Positions 25,716-34,158 of a stretch of 64,000 nt of DNA are shown one piece after another (position 1 is the first letter of the stretch; each line of letters begins with the position of its first letter). The stretch is from Variovorax gracilis (GTDB taxonomy: Bacteria; Pseudomonadota; Gammaproteobacteria; Burkholderiales; Burkholderiaceae_C), in the NCBI RefSeq assembly GCF_030317115.1, contig NZ_JASZYF010000019.1:43731-107730 (forward strand). Reading direction: 5' to 3'. The notes beneath the pieces are model-generated. The model saw nothing but the letters and a program-made list of their open reading frames with translations, was not told the DNA's origin and did not search any database. Position numbers and translations under genes: made by a program.

Positions 25716-26048
25716 TCCGTCTCGACCGATGACTTCCTGGTCAAGCGACACGACCTCCCAGGCGTCTTCAGGCCACCTTCTTCTGGCAGTTCAGCGGCCA
25801 TCGATGCAGGAGGCAGGCATCGATGACGGCGACATCCTGGTGGTCGATCGCGCCTTGAAACCTCGACATGGCTGCATCGTCGTCGCGCAGGTCGACGGCG
25901 ATTTCACCGTGAAGACGCTGCACAGCGCGCGGACCGGGTCGAGCTCGTGCCGGCGAACCCGACCGTCCCCGAGATCACCTTCTGGGAGGGCCAGCAACTC
26001 ATCATCTCCGGGGTCGTCACCGCCGCCATCAAGCGATTTGCCGCGTGA
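25716..26048 (+). pseudogene. umuD: umuD-like (S24/LexA-type) translesion accessory gene, frameshifted
   Basis: The remains of UmuD are clear across frames: STDDFLVKRHDL, then SMQEAGIDDGDILVVDRALK and PRHGCIVVAQVDGDFTVKTL, then after a shift RADRVELVPANPTVPEITFW and EGQQLIISGVVTAAIKRFAA before TGA at 26048. The catalytic Ser region (PSM) and the Lys-containing VAQVDGDFTVK region are both present. At least two indels interrupt the gene and no intact start is seen. It lies head-to-head with the decayed NYN gene, and a umuC scrap follows. Confidence 0.8.
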
Positions 26049-26162
26049 GCGCCCCGCCCGCCAGGGACACAGCAATGAGCGACCGTCCTCCATGCGCTTT
26101 GCGTTTGCGCCACCCGGTTGCGTTGGCGCGCGTCGCCCACTTCGTAGGCAGCTCATACCCCG

Positions 26163-26260
26163 GTCGACGGCAAGAACTTCCATGCCAGCTGAGAGCGCGT
26201 GTTCAGGCCAAGTCTGCAGGGCCGCCCTGTCATCGTGCGGGCATAGAGCCATCGCACGTG
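26163..26260 (+). pseudogene. umuC: umuC N-terminal scrap (Y-family DNA polymerase V subunit)
   Basis: One frame reads VDGKNFHAS, stop, ERVFRPSLQGRPVIV, and a neighbouring frame continues GHRAIAR. This is the start of UmuC (D-x-N-x-FYASCERVFRP; GRPVIV; AIAR) with the Cys codon changed to a stop. The other 380 or so codons of umuC are gone; the sigma-like gene begins at 26400. Confidence 0.7.
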
Positions 26261-26399
26261 GACCACTCACGGATGGCCCTCTTTTTTGCCGTAGGGCCGG
26301 CGCAGGGGGCCGCTGCTGCGTCGAGAACTTTGTCGCGATTGCGCGCCCTCCTTTCCGCGGGGGATTTGAAGCCACGACGGCGACCGTCATACTGGGCGC

Positions 26400-27029
26400 A
26401 TGGCCGGCGAAACTCCGACCGAAGCGCACAACGGCGCCTGGTGGCGCCGCGAACTCGCACGCTTTGACGGCCTGGCCCGGGCCTCCCTCAAGCGCCAGTT
26501 TCCATCCGTCGGGAGACTCCACGACGACCTCGTTCACGAGGCCCTTGTCGCTCTGACTGCGCAACTGAGCCAGCGCCCCTCCGCCGCCCTGCCCGCTTCG
26601 TGGTTCAAGGACGAGGAGCCGGCGGCCGAAGACGTCCGCCGCTTTCAATCGCTTGCCTTCGCGGTGCTCCGGAATAAAGTGATGGATCACTTCCGTTCGG
26701 ACTACCGAAAATGGGCGCTCCAGTTGCCGATCGAGGCACTTGGGACGTCGGAAGAGCAAGACCACGATTCGGCCGAGGAGCCGGCAGTGGAAGGCCGGGA
26801 TGCCGGGGGAGCGCTTGACCTGACGCGAACCGCACGGGCCTTGATGGTCTTGCTCGCGGAGCTCCCGGATCGCGATCGGCTCTTGATGGAGGAGGTCGCC
26901 TTGGGTGGTCGCGACCACCCCTTGGATGAAAGTGAGCGTCAACGCATACATCGTTTGCGAGCTCGGCTGCTCGGCGCCCTGAAAGGGCGGCTTGGGCTTG
27001 ACCCGATCGACTTGCTACGACAGCTTTGA
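26400..27029 (+). CDS. Sigma-70-family (ECF-like) RNA polymerase sigma factor, divergent
   Basis: 209 residues. The layout fits a small sigma factor: region 2-like helices RLHDDLVHEALVALTAQL (about 40-58) and SLAFAVLRNKVMDHFRSDYR, then an acidic linker, then a region 4-like end with LPDRDRLLMEEVAL and SERQRIHRLRARLLGAL. It is more divergent than standard ECF factors, so DNA binding without sigma activity is possible. The stop is 12 bases before the metallophosphoesterase ATG, so the two form an operon. No anti-sigma gene is visible. Sigma call by pattern only. Confidence 0.6.
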   Translation: MAGETPTEAHNGAWWRRELARFDGLARASLKRQFPSVGRLHDDLVHEALVALTAQLSQRPSAALPASWFKDEEPAAEDVRRFQSLAFAVLRNKVMDHFRSDYRKWALQLPIEALGTSEEQDHDSAEEPAVEGRDAGGALDLTRTARALMVLLAELPDRDRLLMEEVALGGRDHPLDESERQRIHRLRARLLGALKGRLGLDPIDLLRQL

Positions 27030-27041
27030 GAGGAGACGGCC

Positions 27042-28205
27042 ATGGACCCCTTGCTGCAAATCATCCACTACACGGACATGCACCTGGTGACGGACGGGTA
27101 TGCGCGAAGCCGGTGGATGCTCAGGCGCGCCCTGCCCTTCCTCCCGGCCGACCATAAGCAGGGCTGGGCAGGCCCTCGACGGGCTGTGCTCAAGGACTTC
27201 GAGAACCTCGTCGCGTCGCTGGCCAGCGAGTGGCGCGAACAGCAGACGTGGTTGGTCGACACTGGCGATGGAACGACCTTCGGAGATGCTGCCTCCCTCG
27301 ACGAATGGAAGGAATGGTCAGACAAGTTCCTCGCCGCGGCCGGCCCCAAGGGCAGTCTGGTGAGGGTGTATGGCAATCACGATGGCTGGCCAGCCACTTT
27401 TCCGGGCTTCGCCGCTGGCCAAGTGCTCATGGACAAGCAGCGGGATCTACTGCGAAGAGACCACTTCCCCGCGGTTTGGCCCGAGAAGCCGCTCACTGTC
27501 CAAGTGCCGGCGACGATGCAAAACCGCCACCCGTCGCAGATCGAGCTGTATGTCGTGAACACGGTCGACCATGAGCGCATGCGGAACTCCGCCGCGCTTG
27601 GGTTGGCCGCACGCGACTGGCACTGGACTCGTCCTCCGCCCATCGACACCCCGGCTTGCGATCTGCTGGACCACGCCCGGACCCAGCCGGGCGGCGCCAA
27701 TGGCAAGCACCTGCGCGTTGTGGCCATGCACTATCCGATCGCAGATGCAGCCACGCCGGGAAATCCGACCTGGTCCAAGTCGCTGGCGAATCGAAGGCGC
27801 TTTGCCAGGGACCTCCATGCCGAAGTGGCGCCGCCGGTCGCGCATCTCGTGCTGGCGGGGCACACGCACCTGGCCTTCCCTGCCCTGGGTCAGTTGCCAG
27901 ACACCGCCCTCAACGCTCAGCACAGCCCGCTGGGCGCTGGCAAATGCCAGATCGTGAGTGGGAGCTTGAGCCAGGAGTTGCTGAGTTCCACCAAGCCGAA
28001 GGCGGGCATCAGTTGGGCGGACCAGCAGGCCTTCGACTTTCCGCAGCAGTGCACGGTGCTGCGCTTCTATTCGCAGCCCAACGACCCCGATGAGATCGTG
28101 ATGGATCGGGTCATTCTGGGTGCCGACGACAGCGGGATGTTCGACTACCTCCCGATTGCGCAGGGCTCGCAGCAAACGGTCGAGACGATGACCTTCCGGC
28201 TTTAG
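27042..28205 (+). CDS. Calcineurin-like metallophosphoesterase
   Basis: 387 residues with the complete motif set of the family: D12-x-H14 (YTDMH), G75-D76 (DTGDGT), G111-N-H-D114 (YGNHDG), H230 (AMHYPI) and G273-H-T-H276 (AGHTHL). These ligate two metal ions and hydrolyse phosphate esters, possibly nucleotides, cyclic nucleotides or nucleic acid. No signal peptide, so cytoplasmic. GAGGAGA precedes the ATG. Co-transcribed with the sigma-like gene, an unusual pairing. Its stop lies 2 bases from the stop of the convergent gene. Confidence 0.85.
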   Translation: MDPLLQIIHYTDMHLVTDGYARSRWMLRRALPFLPADHKQGWAGPRRAVLKDFENLVASLASEWREQQTWLVDTGDGTTFGDAASLDEWKEWSDKFLAAAGPKGSLVRVYGNHDGWPATFPGFAAGQVLMDKQRDLLRRDHFPAVWPEKPLTVQVPATMQNRHPSQIELYVVNTVDHERMRNSAALGLAARDWHWTRPPPIDTPACDLLDHARTQPGGANGKHLRVVAMHYPIADAATPGNPTWSKSLANRRRFARDLHAEVAPPVAHLVLAGHTHLAFPALGQLPDTALNAQHSPLGAGKCQIVSGSLSQELLSSTKPKAGISWADQQAFDFPQQCTVLRFYSQPNDPDEIVMDRVILGADDSGMFDYLPIAQGSQQTVETMTFRL

Positions 28206-28207
28206 TC

Positions 28208-28960
28208 TCACGCAGGCGCGTTCTCCCGGCGCCTCTCTTTCGAGGGGTGCTCGCGGTCCAGTTTCGCGGCACGCGCCTGGATGGCATCTCTTGCACGCCG
28301 GTAGCTGGCAACCGCGTCACGAAGGTGCACCTCCAGCGCAGGGCGATCGACCTTGAGTCCGAGCGGCAACCGGAGACACTCGCGGTCCGTCTCCGCCTCG
28401 AGCATCGCGTTGAGCGTCTTGAACATGGCGACATTCAACTCCTCCGCGCGGAGTTCAAAGTGCCGGGCGTCTGACAAGACTTCCTCGACGAGCGGGGTCT
28501 GCCCGAACAAGAGATCTCCCGGAAGCAACTCGGCCGGAGCGACTCGTGCGTCTGGCCTTCGACGCCGATGCAACTCCGAGACCATGGTGGCCCAGGCTGC
28601 GCGTGCGAACTCCCTGGCCATTTCGCTCGCCAAGGCGTCATCGCTCGCCTTTGCCTCATCGGCTGGCAAGCTGACCTGCAAGGAACGCTCCAAGTCCGCT
28701 TGCAAGGATCGCAAGTCGGGTCCCGGGTCGTGATCTTCCGACTCGACCTTGTCCAAGAGAAACCTGCGCAGAGCCTCCGCCTGAGAGGCGAACGAACGCG
28801 CAAGCTCCCGTGCACTGAATGCGCGAAAGCGAGACTGGAACAACGGTGTGACGGAGGCCGCCATCGCCTCATGAAGGCGTTCAAAGAGGGCTGCATCGCC
28901 TTCACGCCCGCCCGGAAGCCGGGCTTGAGGTACCCAACCTGAGCGATCGAGATCTGGCAT
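28208..28960 (-). CDS. Hypothetical protein convergent with the phosphoesterase
   Basis: 250 residues from the ATG at 28960, with GGAG 7 bases upstream; an ATG 7 codons earlier is less likely. It is highly helical and charged (FSARELARSFASQAEALRRF, SEMAREFARAAWATMVSELH), with no signal peptide and no recognised family. Its 3' end abuts that of the phosphoesterase gene. A palindrome lies 14 bases upstream of the start. Confidence 0.6.
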   Translation of the reverse strand: MPDLDRSGWVPQARLPGGREGDAALFERLHEAMAASVTPLFQSRFRAFSARELARSFASQAEALRRFLLDKVESEDHDPGPDLRSLQADLERSLQVSLPADEAKASDDALASEMAREFARAAWATMVSELHRRRRPDARVAPAELLPGDLLFGQTPLVEEVLSDARHFELRAEELNVAMFKTLNAMLEAETDRECLRLPLGLKVDRPALEVHLRDAVASYRRARDAIQARAAKLDREHPSKERRRENAPA

Positions 28961-28973
28961 AGCGTTCTCCGAA

Positions 28974-28989
28974 AAGGGCACATGCCCTT
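28974..28989. promoter_or_regulatory. Palindrome at the promoter of the hypothetical gene (candidate operator)
   Basis: AAGGGCA and TGCCCTT form perfect 7-base arms around CA, directly upstream of the ribosome-binding site of the gene starting at 28960. Position fits an operator; no binding protein can be assigned. Confidence 0.35.
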
Positions 28990-29277
28990 ACTCACTTAGT
29001 CGCAGATTGCGGCCAAGTGTGACGGCTCCTCGGTGAATTCTTCCGCACTTTACATTCCCGGCTCGATGGGCTCCTATGCAGTAGTCGCCGTCGTGTGAGT
29101 TTCGTGACATGAATCTGGCTCGAAATCCCAAAAGTTCTCACATCAGAGGTTTCACAGAGGTACAAGGCCTTCAAATCAGTGTCAGAGCGCTCTGAAGATG
29201 CTCAGCCGTCGGAGGCAGACCTCGGGCGTCCAGCACGGCCGGCAGATGTCGATCGTTTGCATCGGCAAGGCGTCGGG
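28990..29277. other. Intergenic DNA between the hypothetical gene and rep
   Basis: About 290 bases of lower-GC DNA, probably holding the promoter of the gene at 28960. No gene seen. Confidence 0.3.
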
Positions 29278-30600
29278 TCACCCCCCGGGCGCTGCGGCCA
29301 CCAACAGCAATTGCGCGTCGGTGGGCTGGTTCCAGTTCGGGCCATACGCGCCGGCTGCGTAGTAGCTGACCATCTCGTGGCGCACCATTGGGTGCGTCCA
29401 TCCCTTTCCGACCAGTCGCTGGATGACGGCGGGATGCGCATTTCGACGGACGAGATCCTCCCGCAGCCCCTGCATGAGATCCGCCTGGCGCTGTACTGGG
29501 AGCGCAGACAATTCGGCCGTGAGCACTTCGATGCGTTCCGCCAGCCACTTCTTCTCCCATTGCGCCAGACGCTCGTTGGGCGCCACTTGCGGCGCCTGGG
29601 GTTCGTGGGCCAGTGCCGCCTTCTCGATCGATTCCTCGTGCGCGGCCACGTGACCGGGTAGCACGCTCTTGAGATACCGCAAAGGATCTCGCAAGGGCTC
29701 CGGGAACGCACTGGCAGCGCGCTTTTCCACGGCCTCGATCGCGGTGGCGACGGCCGAATCGCCAAACTCCTCGATCAGCCGCTCGATGCGGGTGTGATCG
29801 ATACCCAGGCGCTCCGCGCTGGCCAGAACGGCCACGTCCACGGGCTCGGCCGCCGAGCGCTGCTGCAGAGCCAAAACCCGCTGCGGCTTCTTGCGCACCG
29901 TGAACTGGAGATCCGACACGAACCGGCCCGACTTGAACTCGAGCATCTCGATTTCAATGTCCGCCAGGGCGTTGATTTCGGCCAGAGCAGGTCGAAGGGT
30001 GTCTCTCTTGAAGATCCGGTACTCCAGACGCTGCAGGCGTTCGTCGTCCGGGCGGCCCAGGAGCACGGGGCGCCACCAGGTCCAGGCTTTTCGCGCGGTC
30101 TGGCCGACACCCAGGTAGCGCGAACAGATCTCGTAGAGTGCGACCGCAGGATGCGAGCCCAGTTGCGAGATGACTTCGAGCGACAGCTTGGCAAAGATCT
30201 CCGGATCGAGGAGTTCGTTACGCATGTTCACCGCGTAGGACCACTCCACCCAGATTTGGCCCCGCTCTTTCACGAGCCGGGCGTGGGAAAGCATCCCGCA
30301 GACATCCCAGGTTTGCCATTCGCCTGCGGTGGGCGATTGCCACTCGACGAGCGTCGTGATCATCGAGCGCAGGTGCGTCTTGATGATCTTCATGTCGCCG
30401 CTGTTGTAATCGAGGCCCTTGACGATGTCCGTCAGGGCAGCACGAAACGTCTCGCGCTCCAGACCCTGGTTCTGCGCGATGTGGAGCAGGACGTTCCAGG
30501 TCCGCCGTCCCAGGGCGGTGATCTTGTTGTTCTGGGGCACGAGGGCCAGGGAGAACACGGGCTTGAGCAACGGCACCGCGCCGCGGGCAGGTGTGGACAT
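29278..30600 (-). CDS. Rep_3-family plasmid replication initiator
   Basis: 440 residues of the Rep_3 (RepA/RepB initiator) superfamily. The double winged-helix region runs over roughly the first 260 residues: NKITALGRRTWNVLLHIAQ, DIVKGLDYNSGDMKIIKTHL, WVEWSYAVNMRNELLDPEIF, HPAVALYEICSRYLGVGQT, KSGRFVSDLQFTVRKKPQ. The C-terminal part is helical. It binds iterons and opens the origin; matching repeats lie just upstream between it and parA. I start at the ATG at 30600 (MSTPARGAV); the ATG at 30624 is equally possible since neither has a good Shine-Dalgarno sequence. With parAB on the other side this marks a plasmid or chromid replication region. Confidence 0.85.
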   Translation of the reverse strand: MSTPARGAVPLLKPVFSLALVPQNNKITALGRRTWNVLLHIAQNQGLERETFRAALTDIVKGLDYNSGDMKIIKTHLRSMITTLVEWQSPTAGEWQTWDVCGMLSHARLVKERGQIWVEWSYAVNMRNELLDPEIFAKLSLEVISQLGSHPAVALYEICSRYLGVGQTARKAWTWWRPVLLGRPDDERLQRLEYRIFKRDTLRPALAEINALADIEIEMLEFKSGRFVSDLQFTVRKKPQRVLALQQRSAAEPVDVAVLASAERLGIDHTRIERLIEEFGDSAVATAIEAVEKRAASAFPEPLRDPLRYLKSVLPGHVAAHEESIEKAALAHEPQAPQVAPNERLAQWEKKWLAERIEVLTAELSALPVQRQADLMQGLREDLVRRNAHPAVIQRLVGKGWTHPMVRHEMVSYYAAGAYGPNWNQPTDAQLLLVAAAPGG

Positions 30601-30700
30601 ATCTCGGTGGGCGGCTGTGACCATGGCTGACTGTAGCGCAGCGGGCGGGTCATGTGAAACCGCGATTCACCTGTCGCATCGGCGCATTCCACGTGAACTT

Positions 30701-31052
30701 CACTGAAAAAGCTCCACTTCCGCGTGCCCGCAAGGAGCATTCAACGGATGGGAGATCACTGAAAAAGCTCCACTTCGGCGGCTTCACAGTGCCATAAACA
30801 CCCGGCGCGATCCCTCAGTGAGGGCGATTATGCGTCTACCGTATCCCCTTCTCCTGCAGCCTGCAACGGCTCCGCATGCCACTGAATCCACTCTGAGGCC
30901 CACCGAAAAAGCTCCATTGCTGCCTGAAAACACTCCAGAAATATCGCTAAGTTGTTGATTTCATTGAAGAAAATGGACGTAAAGTATTCAAGGAGTTGAA
31001 GGAGTTGGACTTCAGAAAATACCCGCTGGAGCTCTTCTGGAGCTTTTTCAGG
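30701..31052. other. Probable replication origin with iterons
   Basis: Between rep and parA the core GAAAAAGCTCCA recurs: CACTGAAAAAGCTCCACTTC at 30701-30720 and again at 30757-30776, then CACCGAAAAAGCTCCATT at 30901-30918 and a weaker CCTGAAAACACTCCAG at 30923-30938. It appears inverted at 31037-31052. AT-rich DNA lies between 30936 and 31020. Directly repeated cores plus an inverted copy and an AT-rich segment beside a Rep_3 gene are the standard layout of an iteron origin. The repeat nearest rep may also serve for autoregulation. Confidence 0.7.
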
Positions 31053-31143
31053 AAACAGAGCACAAGAGTTGGACGAAACTTCGATTGTTTGCGTAAAACT
31101 CGTCCAACACGCACAATCTCGACATCAATCACAAACTCGTTCA

Positions 31144-32388
31144 ATGATGGAAATTCGACCTCAGATCACCCTCGCCGGCGTTCACCAGCAGGCAGCGGAT
31201 GCGGCAGCCATGTTGTCGAGCATCCGCTCGGCCATGTTGGCGCCCATGGTGCGAAAAGCGGCCCCGTCGTTCAGCGCGGACCAGGTGGCCACCCTTTGCG
31301 AAGCGTCGTCGCGTGGCTCGTTCGCGCACCGCGTCGCGAGTCGCAAGGATATGCCGTCCGGCACACTCGTGTCCAACGGACGCAAGCGGATCTTCACCTT
31401 GGCCGAGACGCGCCAGTGGGTTCGGGACTACCGCAAGGACATGTTGAGGCCGGAAGGGGCCGAGGCGATCACCATCTCGATCGCAAATTTCAAGGGCGGC
31501 ACCACAAAGACGACGACCGCCATGACACTGGCGCAGGGTCTCACGTTGCTGGGACACCGGGTGCTGGTCATCGATACCGATCCACAGGCCTCGCTGACGA
31601 CCCTCTTCGGCATCCTGCCGGATGTCGAGATCGGTGCCCAGGACACCATCATGTCTCTGGCCGATGGCTCCTCCACCACGGTCCGGCCCATGATCCGGTC
31701 CACCTATTGGGATGGCCTCGACCTGGTGCCTGCGGCGAGTTCGTTGTTTGATGCGGAGTTCATGCTTCCCTCCCGTCAGGGCAAGGAGGGGATCTCGGGT
31801 TTCGAGTTCTACAAGGTCCTGGATCTGGGCATCGACGATGTACGCACGGACTATGACGTGATCATCATCGACAGCCCCCCTGCCCTGTCTTACCTGACGA
31901 TCAACGCGTTGATGGCGGCGAACGGAATCATCATGCCGTTGCCTCCGGAGACGCTGGACTTCGCCTCCTCCACGCAGTTCTGGTCCTTGTTCTCTGATCT
32001 GACCGAGACGATGCTGGAAGGCCGGGGGCAGACCAAGAGCTTTGACTTCATCAATATCCTGCTGTCGCGGGTGCCGCCCAAGGCCGGACGCGGTGCGTCG
32101 ACGACCGCCGACGCCGTGCGCGAATGGATCGGTGCGACGTACAAGGAGAAGGTGCTGCCGTTGGAGATTCCCCGCACCTCGATCGCATCGCAGAAGTCGT
32201 CGGGCTTCGGCACGGTCTATGACAGCGAAGCAGGCGACGCCAAGGACAAGACCTACAAGCGGGCGCGAGATGCGTACGACCTCTTTGTGCAGCACATTGA
32301 GGTGTCGATCCGCAATGCGTGGGCCAGGCAACTCCCTCAGCCGCAGGGAGGGTTGTACGGTACAACCCCCCTACGCATCGAGGCTTGA
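31144..32388 (+). CDS. parA: ParA-family partition ATPase
   Basis: 414 residues. An N-terminal DNA-binding extension (helix-turn-helix plus FTLAETRQWVRDYRKDML) precedes the ParA ATPase domain. The deviant Walker A K117-G-G-T-T-K-T lies in IANFKGGTTKTTTAMTLAQ; Walker A' is VLVIDTDPQASLT and Walker B DVIIIDSPPALS. The N-terminal extension marks it as a type Ia ParA that also represses its own operon. The ATG at 31144 is chosen over the upstream frame, which overlaps the origin; there is no strong ribosome-binding site. Its last codons contain the first candidate parS palindrome. It forms an operon with parB 166 bases on. Confidence 0.9.
   Translation: MMEIRPQITLAGVHQQAADAAAMLSSIRSAMLAPMVRKAAPSFSADQVATLCEASSRGSFAHRVASRKDMPSGTLVSNGRKRIFTLAETRQWVRDYRKDMLRPEGAEAITISIANFKGGTTKTTTAMTLAQGLTLLGHRVLVIDTDPQASLTTLFGILPDVEIGAQDTIMSLADGSSTTVRPMIRSTYWDGLDLVPAASSLFDAEFMLPSRQGKEGISGFEFYKVLDLGIDDVRTDYDVIIIDSPPALSYLTINALMAANGIIMPLPPETLDFASSTQFWSLFSDLTETMLEGRGQTKSFDFINILLSRVPPKAGRGASTTADAVREWIGATYKEKVLPLEIPRTSIASQKSSGFGTVYDSEAGDAKDKTYKRARDAYDLFVQHIEVSIRNAWARQLPQPQGGLYGTTPLRIEA
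32351..32367. promoter_or_regulatory. Candidate parS/partition palindrome, copy 1
   Basis: GGTTGTAC-G-GTACAACC, 8-base arms around one base, lies within the last codons of parA. An identical copy lies 74 bases downstream. The only two copies I noticed in the window flank the parA-parB junction, as expected for a centromere or an operator of the operon. Confidence 0.6.
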
Positions 32389-32424
32389 CGTGGGAATTTT
32401 TCGGGATCGACGGCGTGCGACGAC

Positions 32425-32447
32425 GGGGGTTGTACGGTACAACCCCC
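32425..32447. promoter_or_regulatory. Candidate parS/partition palindrome, copy 2
   Basis: The same palindrome with longer perfect arms (GGGGGTTGTAC-G-GTACAACCCCC spelled as 11+1+11 bases) sits in the parA-parB gap, about 108 bases before the parB start. Confidence 0.65.
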
Positions 32448-32554
32448 TGCCCGCATGGCAAGACGCGACGCCGCCGGCGGGTGCGCGTCAGCCGTCTGTC
32501 TCTTCAAAAAGAGCGCAGTCAGCGCTTTTCAAAAGAACCTATTAGGAACATGCA

Positions 32555-33649
32555 ATGGCGAACAAGGACTTGGTGAAGCGTGCGTTCAGCGTCACCGCAA
32601 ACCTGCCGAGCGCGCAGCGCAACGACGCGGCGAATTCTCAAGAAGCAAGCCCGATCACTCCGAAGCCGGCGGTTTCAACGCCAGTGGCGCAGCCTGAACC
32701 TGTGGAGCCGGGCGGGTCGCCCGTAACGCCCAAGACAGGACCGGGCTCCATGCTCGCGTTCATGACCGAGCAATCCGAGGTCCATCGCGAGGTGGTGCAT
32801 CTTCGCGAGCGGCTGGCCCAATTCGACGGTGCTCAGGCGATGCGCAAGCTCGATCCGAAACTCATCACCGCATCCAGGTGGGCCAATCGCGACGCCTCGC
32901 ATTTCCAGACCGAGGCGTTCACTCGACTGAAGGAAGACATTGCCGGCGCCGGTGGCAATGTTCAGCCGATCAAGGTTCGGCCGATCGCGGGCGCGCCCTC
33001 AGGAGCGCCTCAGTTCGAGGTCGTGTTTGGCCATCGTCGGCATCAGGCGTGTCTGGAACTGGGCATCCCGGTACAGGCCGTCGTGGAACCGGATATGAAG
33101 GACGTCGACCTGTTCGTGGAGATGGAGCGGGAAAACCGCGAGCGCGAGGACCTGTCGGCGTGGGAGCAGGGCGTGATGTACATGCGAGCGCTCGAGCAGG
33201 GACTTTTCCCGTCGGCCAAGCAACTCGCCGCGGCCATCGATCGCGACCTAGGCAACATTGGCAAGGCCATGGCCCTCGCCAAGTTGCCCAGCGAGGTCGT
33301 ACACGCGTTCGGATCGCCTCTGAACCTCCAGTTCCGGTGGGCGACGGCCCTCAAGGACGCCCATCAACGCGACCCGGAGGGCTTGCTGGCTGCCGCACGC
33401 GAGATGGCCACGAAGGTGCCGGCTGCCACCCCGGCCGAGGTCTTTGCCACGCTCACGGGGGCAGGGAGGGCAGGTCGACAAGGCGAGACGCCGTCGACGG
33501 AATGGACGGACGACGACGGCCGGCGCATCGCGGTGTTGACGATCGATCGCAAGGGCAGGGCGACCCTGTCCTTCGACCGGCCCCTGGACGAATCGCAGCG
33601 TCGGAGGCTCGCCAAGGCGGTCGATGCCTTCGTGGGGCGAAAGGCGTGA
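32555..33649 (+). CDS. parB: ParB-family centromere-binding partition protein
   Basis: 364 residues; AGGAAC precedes the ATG at 32555. A flexible N-terminus leads into the ParB domain: KLDPKLITASRWANRD, AGGNVQPIKVRPI, FGHRRHQACLELGIPVQAVV (the GHRRHQA CTP-binding-type motif) and ERENREREDLSAWEQG. A helix-turn-helix follows (SAKQLAAAIDRDLGNIGKAM). It binds parS and spreads, working with ParA to segregate the replicon. The intergenic palindromes are its likely targets. Distinct in sequence from the ParB-like protein at the window start. Confidence 0.9.
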   Translation: MANKDLVKRAFSVTANLPSAQRNDAANSQEASPITPKPAVSTPVAQPEPVEPGGSPVTPKTGPGSMLAFMTEQSEVHREVVHLRERLAQFDGAQAMRKLDPKLITASRWANRDASHFQTEAFTRLKEDIAGAGGNVQPIKVRPIAGAPSGAPQFEVVFGHRRHQACLELGIPVQAVVEPDMKDVDLFVEMERENREREDLSAWEQGVMYMRALEQGLFPSAKQLAAAIDRDLGNIGKAMALAKLPSEVVHAFGSPLNLQFRWATALKDAHQRDPEGLLAAAREMATKVPAATPAEVFATLTGAGRAGRQGETPSTEWTDDDGRRIAVLTIDRKGRATLSFDRPLDESQRRRLAKAVDAFVGRKA

Positions 33650-33997
33650 ATCAAGTTTCTCTGCGCCGATGTGAGTGAATATTCACTTCAAATTTAGCGC
33701 GACGCATGACGGCGTGGGGTTGCGATCTGACTGCTTTGTGCCGTTCTATCGGGTACGCCCAGATCGCGATATGCGCACGCCCATGGCATCGCGACGGTGG
33801 CGACCCGCGCCATCGGGCCGTTCGTTCCGATCGGCCTGCAAGTGCTCCACGGGTGGACCGTCGAGAGCCCGGAGCCCCATGGGCGAACTCTGGAGTGAGC
33901 GAAGGGTCCGACGAGCAGCGGACTCAAAAACCTCAATCAAATCAACGACTTGAGCGCAGGCGCTCAAAAAAGGTCCCCAGAAGCATCGTAAATCTAC
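33650..33997. other. Gap between parB and the recombination-site region
   Basis: About 350 bases with no supported gene. GC content falls toward the right edge, where the dif-like site begins. Confidence 0.3.
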
Positions 33998-34025
33998 ATT
34001 GATGATAATTGGATTTATCATCTAG
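33998..34025. other. dif-like Xer/tyrosine-recombinase core site (candidate)
   Basis: Two 11-base arms, ATTGATGATAA and TTATCATCTAG, flank a 6-base spacer TTGGAT. Nine of 11 arm positions are complementary, with ATAA/TTAT next to the spacer exactly as in dif and cer core sites. It stands alone in AT-rich DNA 134 bases upstream of the operon that encodes a tyrosine recombinase and just past parB, a natural place for a replicon-dimer resolution site. Confidence 0.55.
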
Positions 34026-34158
34026 ACTGGATCAGGGCGCCTCCGGATCTGTCATTCCCAGGCGGAAGGGTGCCGGGGGCAATACCTCATCGTGCCGCAC
34101 CTCAACTGTCCAGCTTTTGATCGGGTGGATCTCTCCACCTTTTCCGTCCGACCTGTCA

